A stretch of 56,641 nt of DNA from an uncultured Clostridia bacterium (GCA_944391575.1 CALXUC010000006.1:1-56641), one strand, 5' to 3'. Shown: positions 36,385 through 46,178, counted from the first letter of the stretch. Notes: generated by a model not told the origin, from the sequence alone. Numbers and translations are program-made.

Positions 36385-37638
36385 ATGGAAATAGCTAGGG
36401 ATTTATATTTAACAAAATTAAAAAATAAAAAGAACAATAAACTAATAAAAATTGTTACAGGACTTAGGAGAAGTGGAAAGTCATATTTACTTGATCCAAT
36501 ATTTAAAAATTCATTGATAGCTGATGGAGTAAAAAAAGATCACATTATAAAAGTTGATTTAGATTCTATTGAAAATAGAGAGTTAACAACAGACGGATTA
36601 AATTTATATAATTATATCATGAACCAAATTAAAGATAATGAAATGTACTATATTCTCCTTGATGAAATTCAAAAGGTAAAAGATTTTGAAAGTGTATTAA
36701 ATAGTTTTTTAAGAAAAAACAATTTAGATGTGTATGTAACAGGAAGCAATTCAAAATTTCTTTCTACAGACATTATTACAGAATTTAGAGGTAGAGGAGA
36801 TGAAATTAGAGTTTATCCACTTTCATTTTCTGAGTTTTATAATACATATGAAGATAAAAGGAAAGCCTTGAAAGATTATATGACTTATGGAGGAATGCCA
36901 TATACATTGTATTTAAAAGATGTAGAAGAAAAAAGTAAATATCTAAATGATTTATTTAAAAACACATACTTAAACGATATTATTGAAAGAAATAAAATAC
37001 AAAGAGAAGATATATTAGAAATTATTATTAATATGTTATCCTCATCAGTAGGTTCTTTAACAAATCCAAAAAAATTGTATGATACTTTTATAAGCAATGG
37101 ATATACAGATATAAATAGAAATACAATAAATTCATATATGAATTATTTGCAAGATGCTTTTTTAATAAATAAAGTAGAAAGATACGATATAAAAGGGAAA
37201 AAATATATTTCAACACCATCTAAGTATTATTTTACAGATATAGGGTTGAGAAATGCAAGATTGAATTTTAGGCAGCAAGAAGAAGATCATTTAATGGAGA
37301 ATATAATTTACAATGAATTATTGGTCAGGGGATATAATGTTGATGTAGGAGTAATTGAACGTTTTGAAAAAGATAGTACAGATAAAACAATAAGAAAACA
37401 GTTAGAAGTAGATTTTGTATGCAATCAAGCAAGTAAAAGATATTATATTCAATCTGTTTTTGCAATACCAAATAAAGAAAAAATGGAACAAGAACAGAGA
37501 GCTTTGATTAATATAGATGATAGTTTTAAAAAAATAATTATTGTTAAAGATGATATAAATCTTTGGAGAAATGAAGCAGGAATTTTAATAATAAGTTTAG
37601 AGGAATTTTTGCTAAATCTAAATAGTTTAGACTTATAA
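36385..37638 (+). CDS. ATP-binding protein with DUF4143
   Basis: Start chosen at ATG 36385, 7 bases after GGAGG. 417 residues. P-loop GLRRSGKSYLL, Walker B YYILLDEIQKV and sensor TGSNS with EFRGRGDEIRVYPLSFSEF are the AAA_14 marks. The C-terminal DUF4143 part has YFTDIGLRNARLNF, then LENIIYNELLVRGYNV and LEVDFVC, a nuclease-like fold. The family is widespread in gut anaerobes, often as many paralogues, with no settled function. It is a single-gene unit lying between two palindromic repeats. Confidence 0.87.
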   Translation: MEIARDLYLTKLKNKKNNKLIKIVTGLRRSGKSYLLDPIFKNSLIADGVKKDHIIKVDLDSIENRELTTDGLNLYNYIMNQIKDNEMYYILLDEIQKVKDFESVLNSFLRKNNLDVYVTGSNSKFLSTDIITEFRGRGDEIRVYPLSFSEFYNTYEDKRKALKDYMTYGGMPYTLYLKDVEEKSKYLNDLFKNTYLNDIIERNKIQREDILEIIINMLSSSVGSLTNPKKLYDTFISNGYTDINRNTINSYMNYLQDAFLINKVERYDIKGKKYISTPSKYYFTDIGLRNARLNFRQQEEDHLMENIIYNELLVRGYNVDVGVIERFEKDSTDKTIRKQLEVDFVCNQASKRYYIQSVFAIPNKEKMEQEQRALINIDDSFKKIIIVKDDINLWRNEAGILIISLEEFLLNLNSLDL

Positions 37639-37683
37639 TAATCCACATAACTTACAATAAGTAAATAATATAATAAAATAATA

Positions 37684-37822
37684 GTTACAATTTAGCAGAT
37701 ATTTAAATAAAGCTTGATATATAGCTATTTGCAAGTCAAGACCCGGATTGTGGGCCTTGAGCTTGTTTTGACTAAAAATAGCTATATATCAAGCTTTTAG
37801 CAATTATATCCTGAATTGTTAC
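37684..37822. repeat. Palindromic repeat copy F (full)
   Basis: 139 bp. It begins GTTACAATTTAG and ends CTGAATTGTTAC. The arms are identical to copy E. The core differs: after GACCCGGATTGTG it reads GGCCTTGAGCTTG instead of GCACCCTAGCTATG. Confidence 0.9.
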
Positions 37823-37931
37823 AGAATTATTATAAAAATTACAAAAAACTCTTTACTTTTTGCAAAAAATCTTATAAAATATAATGAGAAAAAACTAATG
37901 AAATATATTTTATTAAAAGGAGATTGAACGA

Positions 37932-39224
37932 ATGAAAATTTTAATGTTATCTTGGGAATATCCACCACGTATAATAGGGGGAATAGCAAGGGTTGTGCAC
38001 GACCTTTCAAAAAGACTTATTAAAGATGGACATGATGTTACTGTTGTTACGTATAGAGAAGAAAACGCGCCATATTATGAAAATGATAAGGGAGTAGAAG
38101 TTTACAGAGTTGACAATTACATGATTAGTCCTAATAATTTTATAGACTGGATTATGCAAATGAATTTCAATATGATAGCTAAAGTAAATGAATTATTATC
38201 AAAGGGTATGAAGTTCGATGTTATACACGCTCATGACTGGCTTGTAGCATATACGGCAAAGACTTTAAAAAATTCTTACGATATACCTTTAGTTTCTACA
38301 ATTCATGCTACAGAATCTGGTCGTAATAAAGGGATACATGATGATACACAAAGATATGTAAATGATACAGAATGGATGCTTACTTATGAATCATCTGAAG
38401 TTATTGTAAATAGCAATTATATGAAAAATGAGTTGCAACGTTTATTTGGATTACCATACGAAAAGATAAATGTTGTACCTAATGGTATTAATGTTAATGC
38501 TTTTAATGGTATTGAAAGAGATTATGATTTTAGAAGACAATATGCTGCAGATAATGAAAAAATAATATTGTTTATGGGTAGACTTGTATATGAAAAAGGT
38601 ATACAACATTTAATAGATGCAATGCCTAAAATTTTAAGTAATTATAATGATGCTAAATTAATAGTTGCTGGTAAAGGTGCTATGTTAGATGAATTAAAAG
38701 CCAAAGTAGATTATATGGGATTATCTCAAAAGGTATATTTTACAGGTTATTTGAACTCTAAACAAGTACCAAAAATGTATAAATGTGCAGATATATCTGT
38801 ATTTCCAAGTACGTATGAGCCTTTTGGTATAGTAGCATTAGAAGCTATGCTTGCAGGCGTACCTACAGTTGTTTCAGATACAGGTGGATTAAATGAAATA
38901 ATAGACCATGGTGTAAATGGAATGAAGAGCTATACTGGTAATGCTAATTCATTAGCAGATTCTATTTTAACATTATTATTTGATCAACAATTATGTAGTG
39001 AAGTTACTAAAAATGCAAAGCAAAAAGTAAAAAATGAATATAATTGGACTAAACTTGCTCAAGATACACATTTTGTATATCAAAAAGCTATTTGCGAGAC
39101 AATGGCAAATAGACAAGCTAGACAAATAGCTCAAGAAAAATTAAGAAAAGATAAGAGAATTAAGAGTGTTGAAAATGAATTAAGTAAATTAATTCCTTTC
39201 AAAAAGAAAAGTTTATATGCATAG
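37932..39224 (+). CDS. Glycosyltransferase family 4 (glycogen-synthase-like)
   Basis: 430 residues after AAAGGAG. MKILMLSWEYPPRIIGGIAR, FDVIHAHDWL and TIHATESGR are marks of GT4/GT5-type synthases. The nucleotide-sugar half has LFMGRLVYEKGIQHL and PSTYEPFGIVALEAMLAG (E-x7-E). The C-terminal 40 residues are a charged helix (RQARQIAQEKLRKDKRIK). It probably makes a glucan or similar polymer in the cytoplasm; glycogen is possible but no glg partner genes are here. It heads a run of plus-strand genes. Confidence 0.88.
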   Translation: MKILMLSWEYPPRIIGGIARVVHDLSKRLIKDGHDVTVVTYREENAPYYENDKGVEVYRVDNYMISPNNFIDWIMQMNFNMIAKVNELLSKGMKFDVIHAHDWLVAYTAKTLKNSYDIPLVSTIHATESGRNKGIHDDTQRYVNDTEWMLTYESSEVIVNSNYMKNELQRLFGLPYEKINVVPNGINVNAFNGIERDYDFRRQYAADNEKIILFMGRLVYEKGIQHLIDAMPKILSNYNDAKLIVAGKGAMLDELKAKVDYMGLSQKVYFTGYLNSKQVPKMYKCADISVFPSTYEPFGIVALEAMLAGVPTVVSDTGGLNEIIDHGVNGMKSYTGNANSLADSILTLLFDQQLCSEVTKNAKQKVKNEYNWTKLAQDTHFVYQKAICETMANRQARQIAQEKLRKDKRIKSVENELSKLIPFKKKSLYA

Positions 39225-39245
39225 TAGAAAGGATTGAATACAATA

Positions 39246-39581
39246 ATGTTAGTTTATGATAAGGCTTATGAATTATCTAATGCAATAAAGGAGAGTAAAG
39301 AGTACTTAGAATATAAAGAATTGAAGAATAAGATTTTTCAAAATAAAGAGGTAAAAGAAAAAATAGAAGAATTTGAAAAAATTAGATATGAAGTTCAAAT
39401 TTTATCAGTAAAAAGCCATGAACAAGATGAAGAAAAAGTTAAAAAATTACAACAATTATATAAAATATTAATTGAAAATAAGGAAGTTAAAGAATTTTTT
39501 GATAAAGAAGTTGTTTTTAACGTAATGTTAGCAGATGTAAATAAAATAATTGCAGAAGCTGTAAAAGATGTATTAAATTAA
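39246..39581 (+). CDS. YlbF/YmcA-family protein
   Basis: Start chosen at ATG 39246; a TTG at 39234 is too close to GAAAGGA. 111 residues, all helical: KAYELSNAIKESKEYLEYKEL, then FEKIRYEVQILS, then KEVKEFFDKEVVFNVMLADVNKIIAEAV. This is the YlbF fold. In Bacillus, YlbF-YmcA-YaaT act with RNase Y in mRNA maturation and influence competence and sporulation. The exact paralogue cannot be told. Confidence 0.82.
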   Translation: MLVYDKAYELSNAIKESKEYLEYKELKNKIFQNKEVKEKIEEFEKIRYEVQILSVKSHEQDEEKVKKLQQLYKILIENKEVKEFFDKEVVFNVMLADVNKIIAEAVKDVLN

Positions 39582-39609
39582 AGCTGTATGAAGGGAATGA
39601 AGAAAAAAG

Positions 39610-41301
39610 ATGAAGAAAAAGATAGAGTACATAATTACTGATACAAATTTAGTAGAACAGATTTCTAAAAAATTTAATATATCAGAATTAGTTGCAACTA
39701 TTTTAGTAAATAGAGGTATTACAGATGATAAGGAAATAGAAATATTTTTAAATCCAACAAGAGATGATTTTCACGATCCAATGACATTACCAGATATAGA
39801 AAAAGCTATTTTAAGAATAGAAAAAGCTATAAATAATCAAGAAAAAGTTATTATATATGGAGATTATGATGTTGATGGAATAACAAGTATAACTGTTTTG
39901 AAAAAGTTCTTAGAGGAGAGAGGTCTAAAAACAGATTATTATATACCTAATAGGTTAGATGAAGGATATGGTTTAAATAATGATGCAATAAAGAAATTTG
40001 CTGAAGAAAATTATACTTTAATGATAACAGTAGATTGCGGTATTTCTGGAAATAAAGAAATAGATATGGCTAATGAGTTAGATATAGAAACTATAATTAC
40101 AGATCATCATGAACCTTTAGATATTTTACCTAATGCGTATGCGGTAATAGATCCTAAAAGGGAAGATAATAAATATCCATTTAGGCATTTAGCTGGTGTA
40201 GGAGTTGTTTTTAAATTAATACAAGCTTTATGTATACATTTGAAATTAGATGCTAAAGAATATTTAAAGTATTTAGATATTGTTTGTGTTGGTACAATTT
40301 CTGACATAGTTCCTCTTTTTGGAGAAAATAGAGTAATAGCTAAATTAGGTATGAAACTAGTAGAGGTAACAAAAAATATAGGGCTAAAATCATTATTAAA
40401 AGCTTCTGGATATAAAAACGTTTCTTCTATTGCAATTTCATTTGGAATTGCACCAAGAATAAATGCTTGTGGAAGAATGGGAATGGAAAAAGAAGCTTTA
40501 AGATTATTTTTAACAGATAATTATGATGAGGCAAGGAAGATTACTGATGAATTAAACGAATTTAATAAAGAGAGACAAGAAAAGGAAAAAGATATTTTAG
40601 TAGAAGCACTAGAAAAAATTGAAAAATATAATTTAAAGGATAATAATACACTAGTTGTATCTGGAGAAGATTGGCACCATGGGGTAATTGGAATAGTTGC
40701 ATCTAAAATTACGGAAATGTATTATAAACCTTCAATATTATTAAGTGTTGAGGGAGACATTGCTAAAGGCTCTGGAAGAAGTATAGAAGGCTTCGATTTA
40801 CATAAAGCTTTATGTGAATGTAGTGATTTGCTAGAAAAATATGGCGGACACGAAATGGCAGTAGGATTAAGTTTAAATAAAGAAAATTTAGAAAAATTTG
40901 ATAAAAGAATTCAAGAAATTTCTAAAAAAATAGATTTGGAAAAATTAGTTCCAATCGTAAAAATAGATAAAACATTAAATTCAAAGGATTTAGAAATTAA
41001 TAATATAAAAGCTTTAAAAATATTAGAACCGTTTGGCGAGGGTAATAAAACGCCTATATTTTTATTAAAAAATGCCAAAATACTTTCAATACGAGCTTTA
41101 AGTGAGGGTAAACATTTAAAGATGGTATTAAACGTAGATGGTAAGTCTGTAGATGTAATAGGTTTTCAAATGGGCGAATTGGTAGATGCTTTTTTAATTG
41201 GTGATAAAGTAGACGTAGCAGGTACTATAGATATAAATGAATTTAATGGAATGGAAAGTATACAAATTACGTTAAAGAACATAATAAAAAGTATTAATTA
41301 A
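39610..41301 (+). CDS. recJ: Single-stranded-DNA-specific exonuclease RecJ
   Basis: 563 residues, standard for Firmicutes. The DHH motifs are IYGDYDVDGITS, TVDCGISG and TDHHEPL. DHHA1 follows with GEDWHHGVIGIVASKI and GSGRSIEGFDLHKAL, then KYGGHEMAVGL. The C-terminal OB domain has EGNKTPIFLL. It degrades single-stranded DNA 5' to 3' in repair. It is followed after 14 bases by the Rel gene. Confidence 0.96.
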   Translation: MKKKIEYIITDTNLVEQISKKFNISELVATILVNRGITDDKEIEIFLNPTRDDFHDPMTLPDIEKAILRIEKAINNQEKVIIYGDYDVDGITSITVLKKFLEERGLKTDYYIPNRLDEGYGLNNDAIKKFAEENYTLMITVDCGISGNKEIDMANELDIETIITDHHEPLDILPNAYAVIDPKREDNKYPFRHLAGVGVVFKLIQALCIHLKLDAKEYLKYLDIVCVGTISDIVPLFGENRVIAKLGMKLVEVTKNIGLKSLLKASGYKNVSSIAISFGIAPRINACGRMGMEKEALRLFLTDNYDEARKITDELNEFNKERQEKEKDILVEALEKIEKYNLKDNNTLVVSGEDWHHGVIGIVASKITEMYYKPSILLSVEGDIAKGSGRSIEGFDLHKALCECSDLLEKYGGHEMAVGLSLNKENLEKFDKRIQEISKKIDLEKLVPIVKIDKTLNSKDLEINNIKALKILEPFGEGNKTPIFLLKNAKILSIRALSEGKHLKMVLNVDGKSVDVIGFQMGELVDAFLIGDKVDVAGTIDINEFNGMESIQITLKNIIKSIN

Positions 41302-41315
41302 AAGAAGGAATGTGT

Positions 41316-43511
41316 ATGACAGAATCGAAAAAGAATGTTACTATTGAAGATGTAATTAATATTATGAAAAAGCATAATAGAAAAAGTAACACAAAAAAGA
41401 TATTAAAAGCTTATGAATTTGCGTATAATGCTCATAAGGAACAAAAAAGAGAGTCGGGAGAACCGTATATAATTCACCCTGTAAATGTAGCGGCGATTTT
41501 GGCAAATTTAGAACTTGATGATGATACTATTTGTGCTGCATTACTCCACGATGTTATAGAAGATACATCTGTTACTAGAGAAGATATAAGTAAAGAATTT
41601 GGTGAAGAAGTAACTGAATTAATAGATGGAGTAACTAAGTTAAAATCTCTTACTTACACGGATAAAGAAGAACAACAAATGGAAAATTATAGAAAAATGT
41701 TTTTGGCAATGGGGAAAGATGCGAGAGTTATTTTAATTAAGTTAGCAGATAGACTTCATAATATGAGAACATTAAATTATGTAACTGAAGGAAAACAAAT
41801 TAGAAAAGCTAAAGAGACTATGGATATTTATGCACCACTTGCTAATAGATTAGGAATTTATTCTTTAAAGTGGGAATTAGAAGATTTAGCTTTTAGATAT
41901 TTATATCCAGAAGAATATATGAAAATAGTAGAGGGGTTATCTGAAAAAAGACAAGAAAGATTAGCTTTTCTAGATGTTATAACAGATAATATTAAAAAAC
42001 ATTTAAAAGCGCAAAGAATAAGTTTTGAGATACAAAGTAGAGCAAAGCATTTATATAGTATATATAGAAAAATGCAAAGAGATCACTGCGGGTTAGAGTC
42101 TATTTACGATTTATTCGCTATTAGAGTTATTGTAAATACTGTAAAAGACTGTTATACAGTATTAGGAATAGTGCATGATTTGTATACACCTATGTCTGGA
42201 CGTTTTAAAGATTATATTGCAGTTCCAAAAGCAAATATGTATCAATCTATACACACAACTTTAATAGGAACTAAAGGAGTACCTTTTGAAGTTCAAATTA
42301 GGACTTGGGATATGCATAGAATAGCAGAATTTGGTATTGCTGCGCATTGGGCGTATAAGGAGGCTAATAAAGAGAAAAAATCTAATGTTATAGTTAAAGA
42401 AGATAAATTAGCTTGGCTTAGAGAAACGTTAGAATGGCAAAAAGATACACAAGACCCAGAAGAATTTATGAAAGCATTAAAAACAGAGCTTTTTGAAGAT
42501 GAAGTGTATGTGTTTACACCTAGAGGAGATATAAAAGTATTGCCTAAAGGTGCAATACCTATAGACTTTGCATATGCAATACATGAACAAATTGGCCATA
42601 AAATGGTAGGTGCTAAAATAAATGGTAAAATGAGACCAATAATAACACCATTGGAAAATGGAGATATTGTAGAGATAATAACATCAGATACAACGAAAGG
42701 CCCTAGTAGAGATTGGTTAAAAATAGTTAAAAGTTCAACAGCTAAAACGAGAATTCAACAATGGTTTAAAAAAGCAGATAGAGAGAAGAATATTGTAAAA
42801 GGTAGAGAACTATTAGAAAAAGAAATAAAAAGAATTGGAATTCCTCAAGAAGATTTAATGAAAGCTGAATGGATACAATTAGTATTACAAAGATATAAAT
42901 TTGATACAATAGAAGATATGTATTCAAGCATAGGTTTTGGAGCTATAACAGTTGGAAAAATAATTTCGCGTTTATTAGCAGAATATAGGAAAATTCATAA
43001 AGAGGTAGATATAGAAGAAAAAATTGAAGCATTAAATAAAATGCCTAAAAACAAAATATCTTCTACTAATAATGGAATTATTGTAAAAGGTATAGATAAT
43101 TGTTTAGTAAAACTTGCAAAATGTTGTAATCCGTTACCAGGTGACGAGATAGTTGGATATATAACGAAAGGTAGAGGTGTGTCTGTGCATAGAGCTGATT
43201 GTACAAATATAAATGAATTGATAAGTGAAGAATCAAGGCTGATTGATGTAGAATGGTATCAAAATGATAGTATATCATATAATGTAGATATAGAAATATA
43301 TGCTACTGATAGGAGAGGCTTACTTTCAGATATAGTAAAAGAATTAGGAAATCGTAACATTAAATTAACAGGAGTAAATTCTAAAGTTATAAAGAAAGAA
43401 ATAGCATTAACAGAAGTAAAATTAGAGGTTAATAATTTAGAGGAATTAAATAAAACAATTAAAGCTTTAAGAGAAATAGAAAGTGTATACGAAGTAAGTA
43501 GGAAAAAATAG
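41316..43511 (+). CDS. rel: Bifunctional (p)ppGpp synthetase/hydrolase (Rel)
   Basis: Start chosen at ATG 41316, six bases after GAAGGA; ATG 41310 touches the site. 731 residues with all domains. The HD hydrolase has HPVNVAAIL, LLHDVIEDT and KLADRLHNMRTL. The synthetase has RAKHLYSIYRKM, YDLFAIRVIV, FKDYIAVPKANMYQSIHT and EVQIRT. The TGS domain has VYVFTPRGDIKVLPKGA, followed by an ACT domain. It makes and breaks the stringent-response alarmone. Both active sites look intact. Confidence 0.97.
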   Translation: MTESKKNVTIEDVINIMKKHNRKSNTKKILKAYEFAYNAHKEQKRESGEPYIIHPVNVAAILANLELDDDTICAALLHDVIEDTSVTREDISKEFGEEVTELIDGVTKLKSLTYTDKEEQQMENYRKMFLAMGKDARVILIKLADRLHNMRTLNYVTEGKQIRKAKETMDIYAPLANRLGIYSLKWELEDLAFRYLYPEEYMKIVEGLSEKRQERLAFLDVITDNIKKHLKAQRISFEIQSRAKHLYSIYRKMQRDHCGLESIYDLFAIRVIVNTVKDCYTVLGIVHDLYTPMSGRFKDYIAVPKANMYQSIHTTLIGTKGVPFEVQIRTWDMHRIAEFGIAAHWAYKEANKEKKSNVIVKEDKLAWLRETLEWQKDTQDPEEFMKALKTELFEDEVYVFTPRGDIKVLPKGAIPIDFAYAIHEQIGHKMVGAKINGKMRPIITPLENGDIVEIITSDTTKGPSRDWLKIVKSSTAKTRIQQWFKKADREKNIVKGRELLEKEIKRIGIPQEDLMKAEWIQLVLQRYKFDTIEDMYSSIGFGAITVGKIISRLLAEYRKIHKEVDIEEKIEALNKMPKNKISSTNNGIIVKGIDNCLVKLAKCCNPLPGDEIVGYITKGRGVSVHRADCTNINELISEESRLIDVEWYQNDSISYNVDIEIYATDRRGLLSDIVKELGNRNIKLTGVNSKVIKKEIALTEVKLEVNNLEELNKTIKALREIESVYEVSRKK

Positions 43512-43539
43512 AGAAGGGAGTATATAGTATAAAAATACT

Positions 43540-44200
43540 ATGTTGGGAAAAATGATTTTAAAAAAAATAGAAGTAGAGGTTGTGCCTAAACATATAACTA
43601 ATTGCTATATTGTGGCAGATGAAGTTAGTAAAGAGGCTATGATTGTTGACCCTCGGGAGCGAGGCTAAAAAGATTATAGATATGGTAAATATTTTAGAAG
43701 TTAAAATAAAATATATAGTATTAACACATTGCCATGCAGACCACGTAATGGCAGTACCAGAATTAAAAGAAAGATACGGTTGTAAAGTATTAATAGGAAG
43801 AGTAGAAAGCGAATATATAAAATCTCCAGAAATAGCGTTATTTTCACCTTTAAATTTACCAGCTATAAATATTGAAGTAGATTCAAGATTAGATGATAAT
43901 GATGTAATTCATTTAGGCAAAATTGCATTTAAGGTAATAACAACACCAGGACATACAGCTGGAAGTATTTGCTTATATTGCGAAGAACATAAATTATTAT
44001 TATCAGGAGATACATTATTTTGCGGAACTTGGGGAAGAACGGATTTACCAACATCAAGTTTTGAAGATATAATGGCTTCTATCGCAAATAAGCTAATGAT
44101 ATTACCAGAAGATACAATAGTGTATCCAGGCCATGGTAAACCAACTATGATTAGTGAGGAAGAAAAAATATATTTAGATTTGAAACCTAAGAAGTGGTAA
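43540..44200 (+). CDS. Metallo-beta-lactamase-fold hydrolase (glyoxalase II-like); +1 frameshift at CGG 43654
   Basis: In the zero frame the protein stops after MIVDPRERG. Skipping the C of CGG 43654 yields VDPGSEAKKI and joins the rest, 219 residues in all. Marks are NCYIVAD near the start, the conserved IVDPG, THCHADHV (zinc ligands), TPGHTAGSICLY, LLSGDTLF, GRTDLP and VYPGHGKPT. It probably hydrolyses a thioester. The start may be 43540 or 43552; a hairpin TAGTAT-AAAA-ATACTA lies between GGGAG (43516) and ATG 43540. It lies between rel and hisS, the usual place for this family in Clostridia. Confidence 0.87.
43654..43656 (+). other. CGG +1 frameshift site 4 (metallo-beta-lactamase-fold protein)
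   Basis: The zero frame reads GTT GAC CCT CGG GAG CGA GGC TAA. Skipping C gives GTT GAC CCT GGG AGC GAG GCT AAA AAG, the conserved V-D-P-G. The preceding codon is CCT. Confidence 0.9.
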
Positions 44201-44285
44201 TTAGTAATTATTATATATATTATTTTATTATTTTAAATATAAATTTTTTGAGTAATATTATCAAAAAAATAAAGGAGTGTTAATT

Positions 44286-45503
44286 ATGATTCAAAGACCG
44301 AAAGGTACTAAAGATTTATTACCTGCGGATACTGTAAAATGGCAGTTTATAGAAAGTAAAATAAAGACTGTATTAGAAAATTATGCTTTTAACGAAATAA
44401 GAGTACCAGTGTTTGAACATACAGAACTATTTTTAAGAGGTGTAGGAGAGACTACCGATGTAGTTCAAAAAGAAATGTACACTTTTAAAGATAAAGGCGA
44501 CAGAAGTATTACATTAAGACCTGAAGGAACTGCTGGAGTTGTAAGAGCTTATATTGAAAACGGTATGGCGAGTTTACCATCACCTATAAAATTATGGTAT
44601 AATATAACTGCATATAGATATGAGAATGTTCAAAAAGGAAGATTAAGAGAGTTTCACCAAATAGGCGCAGAATTAATTGGTACTAATAATTATATGGCAG
44701 ATGCTGAACTTATAACAATGGCGAATGAAATATTTAGAAGTTTAAATATACAAGATATTAAGCTAGAAATAAACAGTATAGGGTGTCCAGTATGTAGAGC
44801 TAAATATCAAGAAGCTTTAAAAGAATATATTGGAAAAAATCTAGATAAGTATTGCTCAGATTGTAAAAATCGTTTTGAGAAAAACCCTATGCGTATTTTA
44901 GATTGCAAAGTAGAAAATTGTAAGGAATATAATAAAAATGCACCTGTTATATTAGATTATTTATGTGAAGAATGTAAAGAACATTTTGAAAAAGTACAAG
45001 AAACTTTACAAGAGTGCAACATAAAATATGAAATAAATCCTAAAATAGTTAGAGGATTAGATTATTACACTAAGACTGTATTTGAATTTATAGATGAAGA
45101 AGAAGGATTAACAGTATTAGCAGGTGGAAGATATGATGGTCTAGTAAAAGAATTAGAAGGACAAGATACACCAGCAGTTGGATTTGCATTAGGTATGGAA
45201 AGACTTTTAGAATTATTTGATAAATATAATGAAAATATAGAAGTAAAAAAACCTGAAATATTTGTTGCAACTATTGGAGAAGAAGCAAATAAATATGGTA
45301 CAAGATTAGTTCAAAAATTAAGAGCAGAAGGAAAATATGTTGTAAAAGATATTACAGGAAAAGGCCTTAATGCACAATTTAAGTATGCAAATAAAATTGG
45401 TGCTAAATACGTAATTACTTTAGGTGATGATGAGATTAAAAATAAAGTGGCTAAATTAAAGAATATGGAGACAGGGGAAGAAGAAGAATATAATATTGAA
45501 TAA
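44286..45503 (+). CDS. hisS: Histidyl-tRNA synthetase
   Basis: Start chosen at ATG 44286, 8 bases after AGGAG; GTG 44277 is inside the site. 405 residues. MIQRPKGTKDLLP, the class II motif 2 with YENVQKGRLREFHQIGAE, the histidine-specific RGLDYYTKTVFEF and AGGRYDGL, and the C-terminal anticodon domain are all present. It charges tRNA-His. A Cys cluster (CSDCKNRF, CKVENCKEY, CEECKEHF) sits in the insertion, as in many clostridial enzymes. Confidence 0.97.
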   Translation: MIQRPKGTKDLLPADTVKWQFIESKIKTVLENYAFNEIRVPVFEHTELFLRGVGETTDVVQKEMYTFKDKGDRSITLRPEGTAGVVRAYIENGMASLPSPIKLWYNITAYRYENVQKGRLREFHQIGAELIGTNNYMADAELITMANEIFRSLNIQDIKLEINSIGCPVCRAKYQEALKEYIGKNLDKYCSDCKNRFEKNPMRILDCKVENCKEYNKNAPVILDYLCEECKEHFEKVQETLQECNIKYEINPKIVRGLDYYTKTVFEFIDEEEGLTVLAGGRYDGLVKELEGQDTPAVGFALGMERLLELFDKYNENIEVKKPEIFVATIGEEANKYGTRLVQKLRAEGKYVVKDITGKGLNAQFKYANKIGAKYVITLGDDEIKNKVAKLKNMETGEEEEYNIE

Positions 45504-45521
45504 ATAGGAGTCGATATTAGT

Positions 45522-46178
45522 ATGGAAAATAAATATAATTTAACTTTAGAACAGAATATATTTTTAGCCAAAAGAAATCTAGTTGATAATATATATTCTA
45601 ATGCAAGGATGGAAGGATTGAACATAACTTTCCCTGAAACGAAAACAATATTAGAAGGTATTAACGTTCCAAATTTAAATATAGATGAAATTCAGTGTAT
45701 ATTAAATTTAAGAGATGCTTGGAAATATGTTATAAATAATATAGATGAAACTTTTAACCTTGATTTCATTTGTAAAATAAATGAATTTATAGCAAGAAAT
45801 GAAAGTCTGTCTTGGGGAGTTTTGAAACAAGGTAAAGTTCAAATAACAGGAACAGATTATATTCCTGACGTACCGAACGAGAAAGATGTAAAACAACAAA
45901 TAAATAATATATTACAAATAGAAAATGCCACTGAAAGAGCTATTGAGTATATGTTATACGGAATGAGGAGTCAACTATTTTGGGACGGAAATAAAAGAAC
46001 GAGTACAATTTGCGCTAATAAAATAATGATTGAAAATGGATGTGGAATTATTAAAGTTCCAGATAATAAATTAAAAGATTTTACAAGTCTGTTGTCTGAG
46101 TTTTATAGTACAAATGACAAAGAGAGAATTAAACAGTTTATTTTTGATAATTGTATAGATGGGATTGTATTTGAATAA
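45522..46178 (+). CDS. Fic-domain protein with His-to-Gln change in the active motif
   Basis: 218 residues, 18 bases after hisS. The Fic core appears as INEFIARNESLSWGVLKQGKV, then SQLFWDGNKRTSTICANKIM. In active Fic AMP-transferases this motif is HxFxxGNxRxxR; here the first residue is Gln, while the F, D-G-N and K-R are kept. So catalysis by the usual route is doubtful. It may be a divergent subfamily that binds a nucleotide or modifies with different chemistry. No partner antitoxin is adjacent. Confidence 0.75.
   Translation: MENKYNLTLEQNIFLAKRNLVDNIYSNARMEGLNITFPETKTILEGINVPNLNIDEIQCILNLRDAWKYVINNIDETFNLDFICKINEFIARNESLSWGVLKQGKVQITGTDYIPDVPNEKDVKQQINNILQIENATERAIEYMLYGMRSQLFWDGNKRTSTICANKIMIENGCGIIKVPDNKLKDFTSLLSEFYSTNDKERIKQFIFDNCIDGIVFE

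Noticed and set aside
24747-37822. Palindromic repeats as a CRISPR array
   Set aside because: Copies are isolated, kilobases apart and in mixed orientation, with no regular spacers and no cas genes.
44201-44285. T-box riboswitch before hisS
   Set aside because: The gap is only 85 bases, AT-rich, with no specifier stem or terminator structure.
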